NCBI RefSeq assembly: GCF_014898095.1
Contig: NZ_CP062946.1
Location: forward strand, 2,728,001 to 2,792,000
DNA: 64,000 bases
Reading direction: 5' to 3'
Origin: Thalassotalea sp. LPB0316
GTDB taxonomy: Bacteria > Pseudomonadota > Gammaproteobacteria > Enterobacterales > Alteromonadaceae
Each line of letters begins with the position of its first letter. Position 1 is the stretch's first letter. Below the pieces are notes generated by a model that saw only the letters and a program-made list of their open reading frames with translations, did not search any database and had not been told where the DNA came from. The position numbers and the translations under genes were made by a program. Positions 1-8,420 of this stretch are shown here, one piece after another.

Positions 1-20
1 TGACGGTGTCAGGGTACTGT

Positions 21-118
21 GTCATACCCGAACAGTCAGGTATCTCAGAGATTAAGCGTCATACCCGAGCAATCGGGTATCTTCAGAATAAGCGTCATAC
101 CCGAGCAGTCGGGTATCT
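21..118 (+). repeat. Three tandem REP-like 25-bp palindromes
   Basis: Three copies, at 21-45, 58-82 and 94-118, begin GTCATACCCGA and end TCGGGTATCT (the first has one arm mismatch). The spacing is 36-37 bp. The arms ATACCCGA and TCGGGTAT are complementary, so each copy can form a short hairpin. A fourth copy lies at 25042-25066. This is a typical intergenic REP-like element at the 3' side of ribE; no transposase is next to it. Confidence 0.8.
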
Positions 119-141
119 AACAGATCAAGTGTCTGAACTAG

Positions 142-759
142 CTATTTCAGTTTTAACTTTTTAACCGTTTCAACTATCGTCATGGTTTGTTGATCACACT
201 CAATATTGACTTTGTCGTTCACTTGCAACAGTCCAATATTCGTGCGACTTAATGTTTCAGGAATTAAGTGCACAGTAAAACAGTTTTCTGCTACTGCGCC
301 TAACGTAAGACTACAGCCATTAATTGAAATAAATCCTTTACTAAATAGGTATTCTTGCCACTCTTTGCCAATTTCGAAGGTAATTGCACAATTCTCAGGT
401 GTTTTTTCAATATTAACAACAATAGCTTGGCAGTGAATATGGCCACTTACCATATGCCCACCGATTTCATCACCTGCTTTTAATGAGCGTTCTAAATTGA
501 CAAAATCACCTTGTTTAATCGCCCCTAAGTTAGTCACTCTCAGCGTTTCATCGATTACATCAAACTCAATAGTGCCATGTTCGTTATCAAGTTGGCTAAA
601 CGTTACCGCAGTTAAGCAAACACCATTAATCGCAACACTTGCTCCGATTTCTAACCCCATTAATTCATTTACTTGACACTTAATTGTTAAGTGCATGAGT
701 TGATTTTGAATTTTTATCGCAAAAACTTCAGCTTTCGATTGTACTATACCGGTAAACAT
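142..759 (-). CDS. ribE: Riboflavin synthase, alpha subunit
   Basis: Converts two molecules of 6,7-dimethyl-8-ribityllumazine to riboflavin, the last step of the pathway; cytoplasmic. The 205-residue protein starts with the family hallmark MFTGIVQ and consists of two homologous lumazine-binding barrels, about residues 1-97 and 98-195. The first contains the conserved GGHMVSGH segment. Length is close to the usual 205-215. The ATG at 759 is only 52 bp from the divergent norM start, so the two promoters must share this short gap. No FMN riboswitch is visible upstream. The gene is solitary here; the other rib genes are not in the window. Confidence 0.95.
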   Translation of the reverse strand: MFTGIVQSKAEVFAIKIQNQLMHLTIKCQVNELMGLEIGASVAINGVCLTAVTFSQLDNEHGTIEFDVIDETLRVTNLGAIKQGDFVNLERSLKAGDEIGGHMVSGHIHCQAIVVNIEKTPENCAITFEIGKEWQEYLFSKGFISINGCSLTLGAVAENCFTVHLIPETLSRTNIGLLQVNDKVNIECDQQTMTIVETVKKLKLK

Positions 760-811
760 CGCTATTATCGTCTTGTTTTAAGTCTCGCTATTGTACCCCA
801 TTATAACGTCA

Positions 812-2182
812 ATGAAATCACCTCATTTTATTCGAAATACCAAAAGTTTATTAAAGCTGGCCTACCCAATTTTAATTGCTCAGCTTATCCAAAACTTAAT
901 GGGATTCGCCGACACTGTTATGGCAGGTAGAGTAAGCTCAACGGATATGGCTGCGGTGGCTGTTGCCAGTAGTATTTGGCTGCCGCTGATCTTAACGATA
1001 TACGGCGTGATAATGGCTCTTGCGGCAATTGTCTCACAATATTCAGGTAAAAATGCCTATGACAAAGTGGTTAACGCCACTTATCAAACGATATGGATCG
1101 CATTAGCACTTGGTATCAGCGTAATCGCATTTTACTATCTGCTTGCGCCAATGATTGAGGCAAATGTTGAGTTAGAGCCACAATTAAAATCATTAATGTT
1201 TGAATACTTAGGCTACATCGTTTGGGGAGCACCAGGCTTTTGCTTATACCTAGTGTTAAGAAACTACGCCGAAGGGATGTCTTTTACACGACCGACCATG
1301 ATCATCTCAATTATCGGCCTGATCATTAACATTCCTGCCAATTATATATTTATCTATGGTGAATTTGGTATGCCTGCTCTTGGTGGTGCCGGTTGTGGTA
1401 TTGCTACTGCCCTAGTTTATTGGGCGATGTTTTTTGGTATGTTGATATATGTTTACGTATCGAAACACCTCGCAAAAGTTTCACTATTTAAACGTATTTA
1501 CGGGTTTGATTTTGACGAAATTAAACATATTTTAAAAGTTGGTGTGCCTATTGCGCTCTCACTGTTATTCGAAGTGAGTTTATTTTCAATTGTTGCCATT
1601 TTACTCGCACCTTTAGGCGCAGATATTGTCGCTAGTCACCAAATCGCAATTAACTTCTCTGGCTTAGTCTTTATGGTGCCATTGAGTTTTGCCATGGCAC
1701 TGACGATTAAAGTTGGCTATTGCGTTGGTCAACAAAAATACCAAGAAGCAAAAGAAATATGTAAAGACGCTTTGATTTTTGGCTTGATGATAGCCGTTGT
1801 AACAGCCCTTTGTACTATTGTTTTTAGAGAACAAATCGCTGCTATTTATACCAATGAAGCCCCCGTTATCGAACTTGCTGCAAGTTTGATGTTTTTGGCA
1901 GCCCTGTTTCAGTTTTCAGATGCTATCCAAGTGATATCAGCTGGTGCCTTACGAGGTTATAAAGACACTACCTCAATTTTGATAATCACCTTTATATCAT
2001 ATTGGTTCGTAGGCTTATCGCTAGGGGTTTTATTAGCACTAACCGACACTATCGTGCCGAGGATGGGGGCAGCAGGCTTTTGGATTGGTTTTATATCTGG
2101 CTTAACCGTTGCTGCGGTATTACTAGCGTGGCGCTTAAAAATCATTCAATCTCGCTACGACAACCAAGCGTTAGTAGGCTAA
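812..2182 (+). CDS. norM: MATE family multidrug efflux protein NorM
   Basis: Cation-coupled exporter of drugs and toxic cations in the inner membrane. The 456-residue protein has about twelve hydrophobic segments in two homologous halves. It closely follows NorM/MdtK: an N-terminal LLKLAYPILIAQ segment, MGFADTVMAGR, a WGAPG segment near residue 140, the NIPANYIFIYG stretch, and GALRGYKDT in the second half. A frame extends seven codons further to a TTG at 791, but the ATG at 812 matches the family N-terminus better. Divergent from ribE and followed by the tRNA-Val gene. Substrate range cannot be read from sequence. Confidence 0.93.
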   Translation: MKSPHFIRNTKSLLKLAYPILIAQLIQNLMGFADTVMAGRVSSTDMAAVAVASSIWLPLILTIYGVIMALAAIVSQYSGKNAYDKVVNATYQTIWIALALGISVIAFYYLLAPMIEANVELEPQLKSLMFEYLGYIVWGAPGFCLYLVLRNYAEGMSFTRPTMIISIIGLIINIPANYIFIYGEFGMPALGGAGCGIATALVYWAMFFGMLIYVYVSKHLAKVSLFKRIYGFDFDEIKHILKVGVPIALSLLFEVSLFSIVAILLAPLGADIVASHQIAINFSGLVFMVPLSFAMALTIKVGYCVGQQKYQEAKEICKDALIFGLMIAVVTALCTIVFREQIAAIYTNEAPVIELAASLMFLAALFQFSDAIQVISAGALRGYKDTTSILIITFISYWFVGLSLGVLLALTDTIVPRMGAAGFWIGFISGLTVAAVLLAWRLKIIQSRYDNQALVG

Positions 2183-2237
2183 TTGATTAATCGATAACCA
2201 GTTGATTAGTTAATTGATAAATTTACGCTAAAACTGC

Positions 2238-2266
2238 TTGCATCATCAATTGTGCACAGCTAATAT
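2238..2266 (+). promoter_or_regulatory. Promoter of tRNA-Val
   Basis: TTGCAT at 2238-2243 and TAATAT at 2261-2266 are separated by exactly 17 bp. They are followed by a GC-rich discriminator (AGCGCCC), as is usual for stringently controlled stable-RNA promoters. The predicted start, near 2273, is about 23 nt before the mature tRNA. Confidence 0.7.
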
Positions 2267-2295
2267 AGCGCCCGTTGATTAGTTCAACGTATTGT

Positions 2296-2372
2296 ACGAC
2301 CGTAGCTCAGCTGGTTAGAGCACCACCTTGACATGGTGGGGGTCGGTGGTTCGAGTCCACTCGGTCGTACCA
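2296..2372 (+). tRNA. tRNA-Val (anticodon GAC)
   Basis: A 77-nt cloverleaf: acceptor ACGACCG pairs with CGGTCGT, the D arm begins TAGCTCAG, the anticodon stem-loop is CCACC-TTGACAT-GGTGG with GAC, and the T arm has GGTTCGAGTCC. The 3' CCA is encoded. Position 1 is A, which is slightly unusual but pairs with T. Confidence 0.95.
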
Positions 2373-2375
2373 AAT

Positions 2376-2404
2376 AAACCAACCACTTGCGGTTGGTTTT
2401 TTTT
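2376..2404 (+). terminator. Rho-independent terminator after tRNA-Val
   Basis: A nine-bp stem, AAACCAACC with GGTTGGTTT, and a six-base loop are followed by a run of T, three bases after the tRNA end. Confidence 0.85.
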
Positions 2405-2435
2405 ATGTCTGAAATTTAATAGAACCAAAAAAAAG

Positions 2436-2510
2436 AAAGAACACCACCCGCTCTTTATCACCCTTGCCAGCCGGTAGTTCGAGTCGCTCATAACATTGTG
2501 GGTCGAACCA
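2436..2510 (+). pseudogene. Degenerate tRNA-Val copy 1
   Basis: Retains part of the anticodon 5' strand (CACCACC) and a T arm with one change (GTAGTTCGAGTC), ending GGGTCGAACCA. The 5' acceptor strand and D arm are missing, so no cloverleaf can form. Terminator at 2515-2541. Confidence 0.65.
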
Positions 2511-2567
2511 ATTTAAAGCACCAATAGAAGGTGCTTTTTTTATACCTAAAATTTACTAGTACAGATA

Positions 2568-2644
2568 AGAAAGAGCACCACCCGCTCATTGTTACCCGTG
2601 CCAGCCGTTGGTTCGAGTCGCTCCTCACATTGTGGGTCGTACCA
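2568..2644 (+). pseudogene. Degenerate tRNA-Val copy 2
   Basis: Retains GAGCACCACC, GGTTCGAGTC and GGGTCGTACCA of tRNA-Val. About ten extra bases separate the T arm from the acceptor, and the D arm is lost. Terminator at 2649-2676. Confidence 0.65.
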
Positions 2645-2702
2645 ATTTAAAGCACCAATAGAAGGTGCTTTTTTTTATGTCTGAATTTAATAGAACGAAA
2701 AA

Positions 2703-2779
2703 AGAAAGAACACCACCCGCTCTTTATCACCCGCGCCAGTCGGTGGTTCGAGTCGCTCCTCACATTGTGGGTCGTACCA
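2703..2779 (+). pseudogene. Degenerate tRNA-Val copy 3
   Basis: Retains CACCACC, GTCGGTGGTTCGAGTC (identical to the real tRNA over this stretch) and GGGTCGTACCA. The 5' half is not tRNA-like. A weaker terminator lies at 2783-2820. Confidence 0.65.
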
Positions 2780-2997
2780 ATTAAGTCACCTAATTGTAAT
2801 AACAATGGTGGCTTTTTTTATATCTGAAATTAACTGATTGACCAGAAAGAATGTCTTACTTGCTTTTTATCCCCTAATATATGAACACAGTAGTTATGCC
2901 CGACTAACTTATATATAATCTTTAGCTTAATGAATAAGTTAAAGATTAATAGCGTTAATGCTATTTGAAAAACTAAGTATCAGTGGGTTAATCATCA

Positions 2998-4572
2998 ATG
3001 GAATTTATTTGGATTTTATTTGCTTTTTGTTGTGGATTACTGGCAAAAGTCGCTAAGTTACCGCCATCTATTGGCTATTTGCTCGCTGGTTTTGTGTTGC
3101 ACTTCCTCGGCTTTACTGCCGACGATATTATTCTGAACTTAGCAGATCTTGGTATTACGTTATTACTCTTCACCATTGGCTTAAAATTAAATATTCATGA
3201 CCTCGTAAAAAAAGAAGTATGGCTCGCAAGTCTTAGCCACACCAGTCTTTGGCTAGTCAGTGGCGTGATTGTCTTCAAATTCTTTGCCGTTATCGCTATC
3301 CCATATATCGTAGATTTAGACATTGCTACTAGTGCCCTAGTAGTTTTTGCCCTTTCATTTAGTAGTACGGTTTGTGTTGTAAAATTAATGGAAGAACATG
3401 GTGAGATGCGAACTCGCCACGGTAAGTTGGCCGTTGGTATTTTGGTTATGCAAGATATTATTGCGGTCGCATTCCTGGTTGCAGCAACGGGTAAAACGCC
3501 GAGTATATGGGCACTTAGCTTACTCGTGTTAATACCATTAAAACCGTTAATATATCGAGTAATTTCAAATGTCGGCCACGGTGAATTAATCCCTCTTACC
3601 GGTTTCTTTGTCGCTTTTGGCGCTTATGAATTATTCGAGTTTGTGCAAATTAAAGGTGACTTAGGTGCCCTACTTGGCGGGATGTACTTAGCAGGGCATT
3701 ATAAAGCAAGTGAAATTACCAAATCACTTTTACCATTTAAAGATCTGTTTTTAATTGGCTTTTTCTTATCCATTGGTTTTACTGCACTACCGACTTGGGA
3801 AATGTTTGGTATTGCACTTGTTATCACGTTAATGTTGCCGATAAAGTTCGCGCTATTTTTCCTATTATTTGTTTCACTCAATTTACGAGCACGCACCGCA
3901 TTCTTAAGTGCACTGGCATTAAGTAACTTCAGCGAGTTTGGTTTGATTGTCGCGACACTGAGTCAGAAAATAGGCTGGTTAGAAAAAGAATGGCTAGTTA
4001 TTTTAGCACTTGCCGTTTCTATCTCATTTGTCATTACCAATATTATTTACAATTTTGCTCACGAGTTTTTTGCTCTTCACAAAGATAAACTCAACACCTA
4101 TCAACGCACCAAGCGTTTAAAAGAAGATCAATTTGATCAACCTTGTGACGCACCTGTGGTAATCATCGGCATGGGTCGTGTCGGAATGGGAGCTTATAAC
4201 GCGCTAGAGCAACAAATCCCAGGTCAAGTATGGGGACTTGACACTGACAAAGAAAAAGTAGATTGGCTTAACGACAACAATATTCAAGCATTTACCGGTG
4301 ACGCTGAAGATGCTGATTTTTGGGAGAATGTTGATGCCGATAAAATCAAATTGGCACTACTTGCGCTGCCGTCAGTTAAAGATATTAAAAATATCACGAT
4401 TCAATTAAAACTAGCGAATTACCAAGGTAAAATTGCCGCTATTGCTCGCTATGATGATGAACGTGCAGAACTAGAAGAATTAGGTATAGATAAAGTATTC
4501 AACTTCTACAACGAAGCCGGTGTTGGTTTCGCCGAGGAGAGTATTGGCTTATATCGCCAATCAACTAATTAA
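2998..4572 (+). CDS. Kef-type monovalent cation:proton antiporter with TrkA-N domain
   Basis: Inner-membrane CPA2-family transporter, 524 residues. About twelve hydrophobic segments fill residues 1-360, with the family signatures PPSIGYLLAGF near the N-terminus and DLGITLLLFTIGLKL. A cytoplasmic Rossmann domain follows at about 380-510 (VVIIGMGRVGMGAYNAL, then GLDTDKEKVDWL and GDAEDADFW), as in KefB/KefC/YbaL. There is no TrkA-C domain. It probably moves K+ or Na+ against H+ under nucleotide or glutathione-adduct control, but no KefF/KefG partner is adjacent. Convergent with the PAS gene, separated by a long inverted repeat. Confidence 0.88.
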   Translation: MEFIWILFAFCCGLLAKVAKLPPSIGYLLAGFVLHFLGFTADDIILNLADLGITLLLFTIGLKLNIHDLVKKEVWLASLSHTSLWLVSGVIVFKFFAVIAIPYIVDLDIATSALVVFALSFSSTVCVVKLMEEHGEMRTRHGKLAVGILVMQDIIAVAFLVAATGKTPSIWALSLLVLIPLKPLIYRVISNVGHGELIPLTGFFVAFGAYELFEFVQIKGDLGALLGGMYLAGHYKASEITKSLLPFKDLFLIGFFLSIGFTALPTWEMFGIALVITLMLPIKFALFFLLFVSLNLRARTAFLSALALSNFSEFGLIVATLSQKIGWLEKEWLVILALAVSISFVITNIIYNFAHEFFALHKDKLNTYQRTKRLKEDQFDQPCDAPVVIIGMGRVGMGAYNALEQQIPGQVWGLDTDKEKVDWLNDNNIQAFTGDAEDADFWENVDADKIKLALLALPSVKDIKNITIQLKLANYQGKIAAIARYDDERAELEELGIDKVFNFYNEAGVGFAEESIGLYRQSTN

Positions 4573-4594
4573 TTGAAGTGAATGGAATTCTATA

Positions 4595-4634
4595 ACTTGC
4601 TGTTCGGCCAATTATTCCAAGCCGAATAGCAAGT
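4595..4634. terminator. Inverted repeat between convergent genes
   Basis: The arms ACTTGCT-GTTCGGC and GCCGAAT-AGCAAGT pair over 14 bp with one mismatch around a 12-base loop, exactly between two convergent stop codons. There is no strong T run, so it may work as a bidirectional terminator or only as an mRNA 3' stabiliser. Confidence 0.5.
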
Positions 4635-4636
4635 AG

Positions 4637-4996
4637 TTAAGGTACAATCATTTCAGATAACGGCTGAAAAATACCCCACATCCCCTTTTCATTACTTTGT
4701 TCATTTTTAAATAAAAAAACCTGGGCGTGAACGGGGATCACTTTACCTGATTTATGGATATATTCTTTGTCGTAACTAATTTCACCTACGGTAAACACAT
4801 CTTTAATCACTTTGTGGTTTTCAAACACTAACCACTTTTCTGGCGTGAGTTCTCGATAAGTTAATTGTTTAAGTTCAGCTAGGGTATAACCTGTCAAAGC
4901 TTCATATGCCTGATTAACCTCTATAAACTGCCCTGCTGCATCAGTTCGAGCAACTGGATAACGGTTGAGATTCAATTCTTGCTGGAAATTTTTCAT
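4637..4996 (-). CDS. Single PAS-domain protein
   Basis: The 119-residue protein is almost entirely one PAS fold: FIEVNQAYEALTGYTLAEL for the N-terminal cap and helices, then DKEYIHKSGKVIPVHAQVFLF for the last strands. There is no kinase, GGDEF, EAL or helix-turn-helix part, no signal peptide and no membrane segment, so it is a stand-alone cytosolic sensor or adaptor. Its ligand and partner are unknown. It is monocistronic and convergent with the Kef antiporter. No decayed kinase sequence was seen in the 256 bp upstream, so it is not an obvious remnant of a larger gene. Confidence 0.75.
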   Translation of the reverse strand: MKNFQQELNLNRYPVARTDAAGQFIEVNQAYEALTGYTLAELKQLTYRELTPEKWLVFENHKVIKDVFTVGEISYDKEYIHKSGKVIPVHAQVFLFKNEQSNEKGMWGIFQPLSEMIVP

Positions 4997-5252
4997 TTAA
5001 CCCCTATCAGAAATAATTACCCCACGCACAATATGCTCAAAAAACAACCAAACTTCAAGCGTAAGTTTTAATTGTAATGCATTATTAAGGAAAATCTTTC
5101 TGGAGACCAACAATACTTCAAGCTAACATTAGACTTGATGTGGTGCTAAACTATTCAACACAATAATCAATAAGTTAACACGAAGATAGTCAATAACTTT
5201 ATCGTATTAAGCTAGGTAAAACCTATCGCTACTAACAAGGAAATTAATACTT

Positions 5253-6605
5253 ATGTATAAGTTAGCCTTCTTGGGCTTTATCTCAAGCCTAATTGTGCCA
5301 ACAGTATGGGCAAACGAATCCCCTACAGAGTCATCTGACAAAACATTTCAGTTAACGTTGCAAGAACAAAAGCAATACGACTATCCAGAGTGGGGATTAG
5401 CAGCGCTAGTGAGAAATGCCTCGATTCCTTATTCAGTCGACTTTGGCGTTGAAGATAGCACAGTGACTACATTTTTCCCTATGATGTTTTATAACGGAGA
5501 ACACATTTTTTTACGTGGTACCGAAGGTGGTGTTCACTTGTATAAACATGACGACCTAGAACTAAACGCAATAATTCGCAATCACTTTATTGATATTCCC
5601 TCTTCACTACAAAATAGTATTGGCGGTGACACGACCGATTACGGTGCACAGCTTCGCTACCAGCTCAACGATACCTATTACACAGAGCTTGATTTGATGA
5701 CTGATCCCAATGGTACTTTTCATACAGTCGGTAGTATAGGAGCACAATATCATCGCGGAAACTGGTTAGTGCGACCTAAAGCGTCCGTTAGTTGGCGCAA
5801 CAAAAAGTACAACAACCTATATTACAACTTAGGGGATGAAACGCTTGATTCAGGTTTTGATACCAAGGTGGGTTTCGCTGCACGCTATCATGTTTTTGAT
5901 AACTTATACCTTTTAGGCGGTGCTTATGGCACTTATTTAAATAGTGAAGCGCGCAAATCAGCCAGTATTAATGACGAGTGGCAATCTGAAGTTTATCTTG
6001 GCTTTGGCTTTTTTAATAATGTTGAAAAAAAATATGCCGAGCCATTGTCATTACCTGAGTACATCAGGGTAGCTCATGGTTGGGCAACACCATCGAATAT
6101 TGGTGACATATTGAGGTTGAACAGAGTAAAAGATGAGTACAATAACAAGTTAACCTCTGTTTTTTATGGCTACCCTCTTACGGATGAATTATTTAGTTTA
6201 CCATTAGAAATTTACTTAACCCCCGGTTTTGTATGGCATTGGTCATCACAGGTCCAAGATAACCTTCAAGAATATGTGATAGCAATTAAGGCTTACTATA
6301 CTTTTCAATGGCCTGTGCGCACACGTTTAGGCTTTGCTGAAGGGGTTTCATACATTAATGAATTAACTTATATCGAACAAAGTGAAATGGATAGAAAAGG
6401 CTATCAAGGGAGTGAGTGGCTCAATTACTTAGATTTCACCATAGATATCAATCTTGGCGACCTATTTAACGAGAAACATATGCGCAATGTTTGGCTTGGC
6501 TATAGCATTCATCATCGCTCGGCAATTTTTGAATCTGCCTCACAGTTTGGTCGGATAAAAGGTGGCAGCAACTACAATACGGTCTACTTACAATTTGATT
6601 TTTAA
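5253..6605 (+). CDS. MipA/OmpV-type outer-membrane protein with extra C-terminal barrel region
   Basis: A predicted signal peptide (MYKLAFLGFISSLIVPTVWA, cut before NE) precedes a 450-residue beta-rich protein. Residues about 40-265 follow the MipA/OmpV pattern: a start around PEWGLAALVRNAS, then FFPMMFYNGEHIFLRG, and alternating amphipathic strands. Residues about 275-450 form a second beta-rich region ending in an aromatic strand (VYLQFDF), as in outer-membrane barrels. It contains a HHRSAIFE...GGSNYNT segment seen in PagL-like or related barrels; that comparison is from memory. MipA proteins are usually about 250 residues, so this may be a fusion. Start supported by AAGGAAA seven bases upstream. 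Function is not known. Confidence 0.65.
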   Translation: MYKLAFLGFISSLIVPTVWANESPTESSDKTFQLTLQEQKQYDYPEWGLAALVRNASIPYSVDFGVEDSTVTTFFPMMFYNGEHIFLRGTEGGVHLYKHDDLELNAIIRNHFIDIPSSLQNSIGGDTTDYGAQLRYQLNDTYYTELDLMTDPNGTFHTVGSIGAQYHRGNWLVRPKASVSWRNKKYNNLYYNLGDETLDSGFDTKVGFAARYHVFDNLYLLGGAYGTYLNSEARKSASINDEWQSEVYLGFGFFNNVEKKYAEPLSLPEYIRVAHGWATPSNIGDILRLNRVKDEYNNKLTSVFYGYPLTDELFSLPLEIYLTPGFVWHWSSQVQDNLQEYVIAIKAYYTFQWPVRTRLGFAEGVSYINELTYIEQSEMDRKGYQGSEWLNYLDFTIDINLGDLFNEKHMRNVWLGYSIHHRSAIFESASQFGRIKGGSNYNTVYLQFDF

Positions 6606-6632
6606 CGAGTAGCACTTGTTAGTGGTTACTAA

Positions 6633-7049
6633 ATGCGAAACAATGAGCAACTAAATTATCGTTCTACAAGTACCATGATGTTTTCTCATTGTATCAACTT
6701 TGTGCGTCAGCACTGGCAAGCCCTGACGCTACTCATTATGGCGTTAATTGCCGTTGCGTCCCTATATCCAGCAGAGCATTTACCACGGGTACCCGGTACC
6801 GATAAAACCCATCACTTTATTGCATACGGCTTATTAGCTTTACCCGTTGGGCTAGCTAGGCCAACAAAATTTTGGTTATACATTACAATATTGGTGACCT
6901 TTGGTGGCCTGATCGAATTACTACAACCGTTCGTTAATCGCTATGGTGAATGGTTAGACGTTGCGGCTAACTGCGCCGGCATTCTGGTTGGCTTGTTACT
7001 GGCAACTATAATGACGGCTGTGGCCAATAAAATAAAACCAACAAAATAA
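6633..7049 (+). CDS. VanZ-like membrane protein
   Basis: A small inner-membrane protein with four hydrophobic segments. It has the VanZ-family core DKTHHFIAYGLLALPVG and the later GLIELLQPFVNRYGEWLDVAANCAGILVG, typical of YfiM/VanZ-like proteins. The biological role of chromosomal VanZ-like proteins is mostly undefined. The first ATG (6633) gives 138 residues but has no clear ribosome-binding site; the ATG at 6675 gives 124 residues beginning just before the first membrane segment and is a serious alternative. It lies 27 bp after the outer-membrane protein and may be cotranscribed with it. Confidence 0.7.
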   Translation: MRNNEQLNYRSTSTMMFSHCINFVRQHWQALTLLIMALIAVASLYPAEHLPRVPGTDKTHHFIAYGLLALPVGLARPTKFWLYITILVTFGGLIELLQPFVNRYGEWLDVAANCAGILVGLLLATIMTAVANKIKPTK

Positions 7050-7130
7050 GACTTAAGCAATTGTAATTAATTAAAAATCAGCTAGATTTATAAATACGGA
7101 ACACTTTCATTTGCTAAACTAAAAGGAATT

Positions 7131-7382
7131 ATGATGTCCACAATATTTCTCGTCGTAATAGCAGTTAGCTTAACCTTTATCTTTGGCTTTATGGTCAATC
7201 GCTTTCTCACGCGCAATGCGCAAATCAATGAAGAATTAGCAAGCTTGAAAGCACAAGTACAAGATAACTCGGTACCTGAGTTAAGAGAAGAAATCAGCGC
7301 ATTAAAAAAACGCGTGATCACGCTTGAGGCAATTGTTACAAGTCACGGCTACGAGCTCAACGACGAAATTTCAAACCTGTAA
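7131..7382 (+). CDS. Small membrane-anchored coiled-coil protein
   Basis: 83 residues: one N-terminal membrane segment (IFLVVIAVSLTFIFGFMV), then a charged heptad-rich helix with repeated Glu/Leu/Lys and ending RVITLEAIVTSHGYELNDEI. The last part recalls the PspB coiled-coil end (LE-IL after a basic helix), but no pspA or pspC is nearby, so this is only a resemblance. It starts at ATG-ATG with AAAGGAA in front. The next gene begins four bases after its stop, which implies translation as a pair. Probably an inner-membrane protein with a cytoplasmic coil; no defined function. Confidence 0.6.
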   Translation: MMSTIFLVVIAVSLTFIFGFMVNRFLTRNAQINEELASLKAQVQDNSVPELREEISALKKRVITLEAIVTSHGYELNDEISNL

Positions 7383-7385
7383 ACC

Positions 7386-7832
7386 ATGGCTGAACCTATT
7401 TATCACTACCGCCATAAACAACAAGGTACCGCATTACTCATTGTTTTGGCATTGTGTGGGATATTTTTGATCGTAGCGACACATGAGCATATTGTCGTCA
7501 TGAATCTCTCTCTGGCATTACTAATTATCATTGCGACTTTATTCTCATCGCTAACTATTTATCTAACTCACGATAAAATCGGTTGGCATTTTGGCCTTAA
7601 ATTTTGGCACAAGACAATACCATTAAGCGATATCACATCAGCTCGATTGATCACAACAAAATGGTATTACGGCCTGGGCATCAGACTGGTGCCTAGTGGT
7701 TGGCTTTACATTGTGTCGGGTAATCACGCCATTGAGTTAACACGTTTATCTGGTGAGAAAATCACAATAGGAACCAATGATGGAAAACATTTGCTCAAGC
7801 AACTAAAAAAACACCATATAAAAGTAAAATAA
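7386..7832 (+). CDS. Two-helix membrane protein with PH-like domain
   Basis: 148 residues. Two membrane segments at about 17-32 and 38-58 are followed by a basic soluble region. The pattern IGWHFGLKFWHKTIPLSDITSARLI then IRLVPSGWLYIVSGNHAIELTRLSGEKITIGTND matches the bacterial PH-like fold of small membrane proteins (DUF-type families). The segment LSGEKITIGTND LLKQL is the typical end of such domains. Four bases downstream of the coiled-coil gene. No enzymatic motif; likely a membrane scaffold or unknown envelope protein. Confidence 0.55.
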   Translation: MAEPIYHYRHKQQGTALLIVLALCGIFLIVATHEHIVVMNLSLALLIIIATLFSSLTIYLTHDKIGWHFGLKFWHKTIPLSDITSARLITTKWYYGLGIRLVPSGWLYIVSGNHAIELTRLSGEKITIGTNDGKHLLKQLKKHHIKVK

Positions 7833-7879
7833 TTTGATGCGTTTTATTAAAACTATAAATCAACTATTAGAGATATTAC

Positions 7880-8287
7880 ATGATTAGAAATACCTTTGTA
7901 TTACTTGGCGGTATCGTTTTGGGTTCGACGGTAAACATGCTGATTATTGCGCTCGGTGCTGAAGTGATCCCACCGCCACCGGGCGTGAATGCCAACAGTG
8001 TTGAAAGTATCGCTCAATCAATGCACCTATATCAGACTAAACACTTTTTAGCACCACTGCTTGCCCATGCCTTAGGTGCACTAAGCGGAGCATATTTTGT
8101 CGCCAAGCTTGCAACTGAACACCAATTCCCGTTTGCCATGTTCGTTGGTGTATTATTTCTTGCAGGTGGTATTACTATGGCATATCAACTACCTGCCCCT
8201 CTATGGTTTACGGTTATTGATATAGTGTGCTGTTACATTCCTATGGCTTGGTTTGGTTATCGATTTGCCACTCGTTCATCGAATTAA
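7880..8287 (+). CDS. Four-helix membrane protein of unknown function
   Basis: 135 residues with four hydrophobic segments, at about 5-27, 55-76, 83-103 and 105-128. The loop after the first segment is proline-rich and polar (EVIPPPPGVNANSVESI). No catalytic or binding motif was recognised. It follows the PH-like protein by 47 bp in the same direction and may end the small membrane-protein cluster that starts at 7131. Similar short integral proteins occur in other marine Gammaproteobacteria without assigned role. Confidence 0.6.
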   Translation: MIRNTFVLLGGIVLGSTVNMLIIALGAEVIPPPPGVNANSVESIAQSMHLYQTKHFLAPLLAHALGALSGAYFVAKLATEHQFPFAMFVGVLFLAGGITMAYQLPAPLWFTVIDIVCCYIPMAWFGYRFATRSSN

Positions 8288-8420
8288 CAAAACCAACGAG
8301 TACAAAAGCCCATTAATTATTAAAAATATTATTTCGCAAGTCACCTAGTATTAAACTACGCTTATATAATCAACCGAAGAAGTTGAAAGCCTTCAATGCC
8401 TGAGTTTGGGGAGTAAGCCA

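Larger units (their letters stand above)
2405..2822 (+). repeat. Three tandem ~135-bp units derived from tRNA-Val plus terminator
   Basis: The segment fills the space between tRNA-Val and the Kef gene. Each unit holds an A-rich lead (TCTGAAATTTA, AAGAAAGA), a tRNA-like stretch (CACCACCCGCTC, then GGTTCGAGTCGCTC, ending GGGTCG-ACCA) and its own intrinsic terminator. The terminators are AAAGCACC/GGTGCTTT in units 1 and 2, and AAGTCACC/GGTGGCTT in unit 3. The CACCACC landmarks lie at 2321 (the real tRNA), 2442, 2576 and 2711, giving steps of 121, 134 and 135 bp. The copies resemble each other more than they resemble the intact tRNA. Confidence 0.8.

Noticed and set aside
142-811. FMN riboswitch upstream of ribE
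   Set aside because: Only 52 bp lie between ribE and norM, too short and without the conserved RFN-element sequences.
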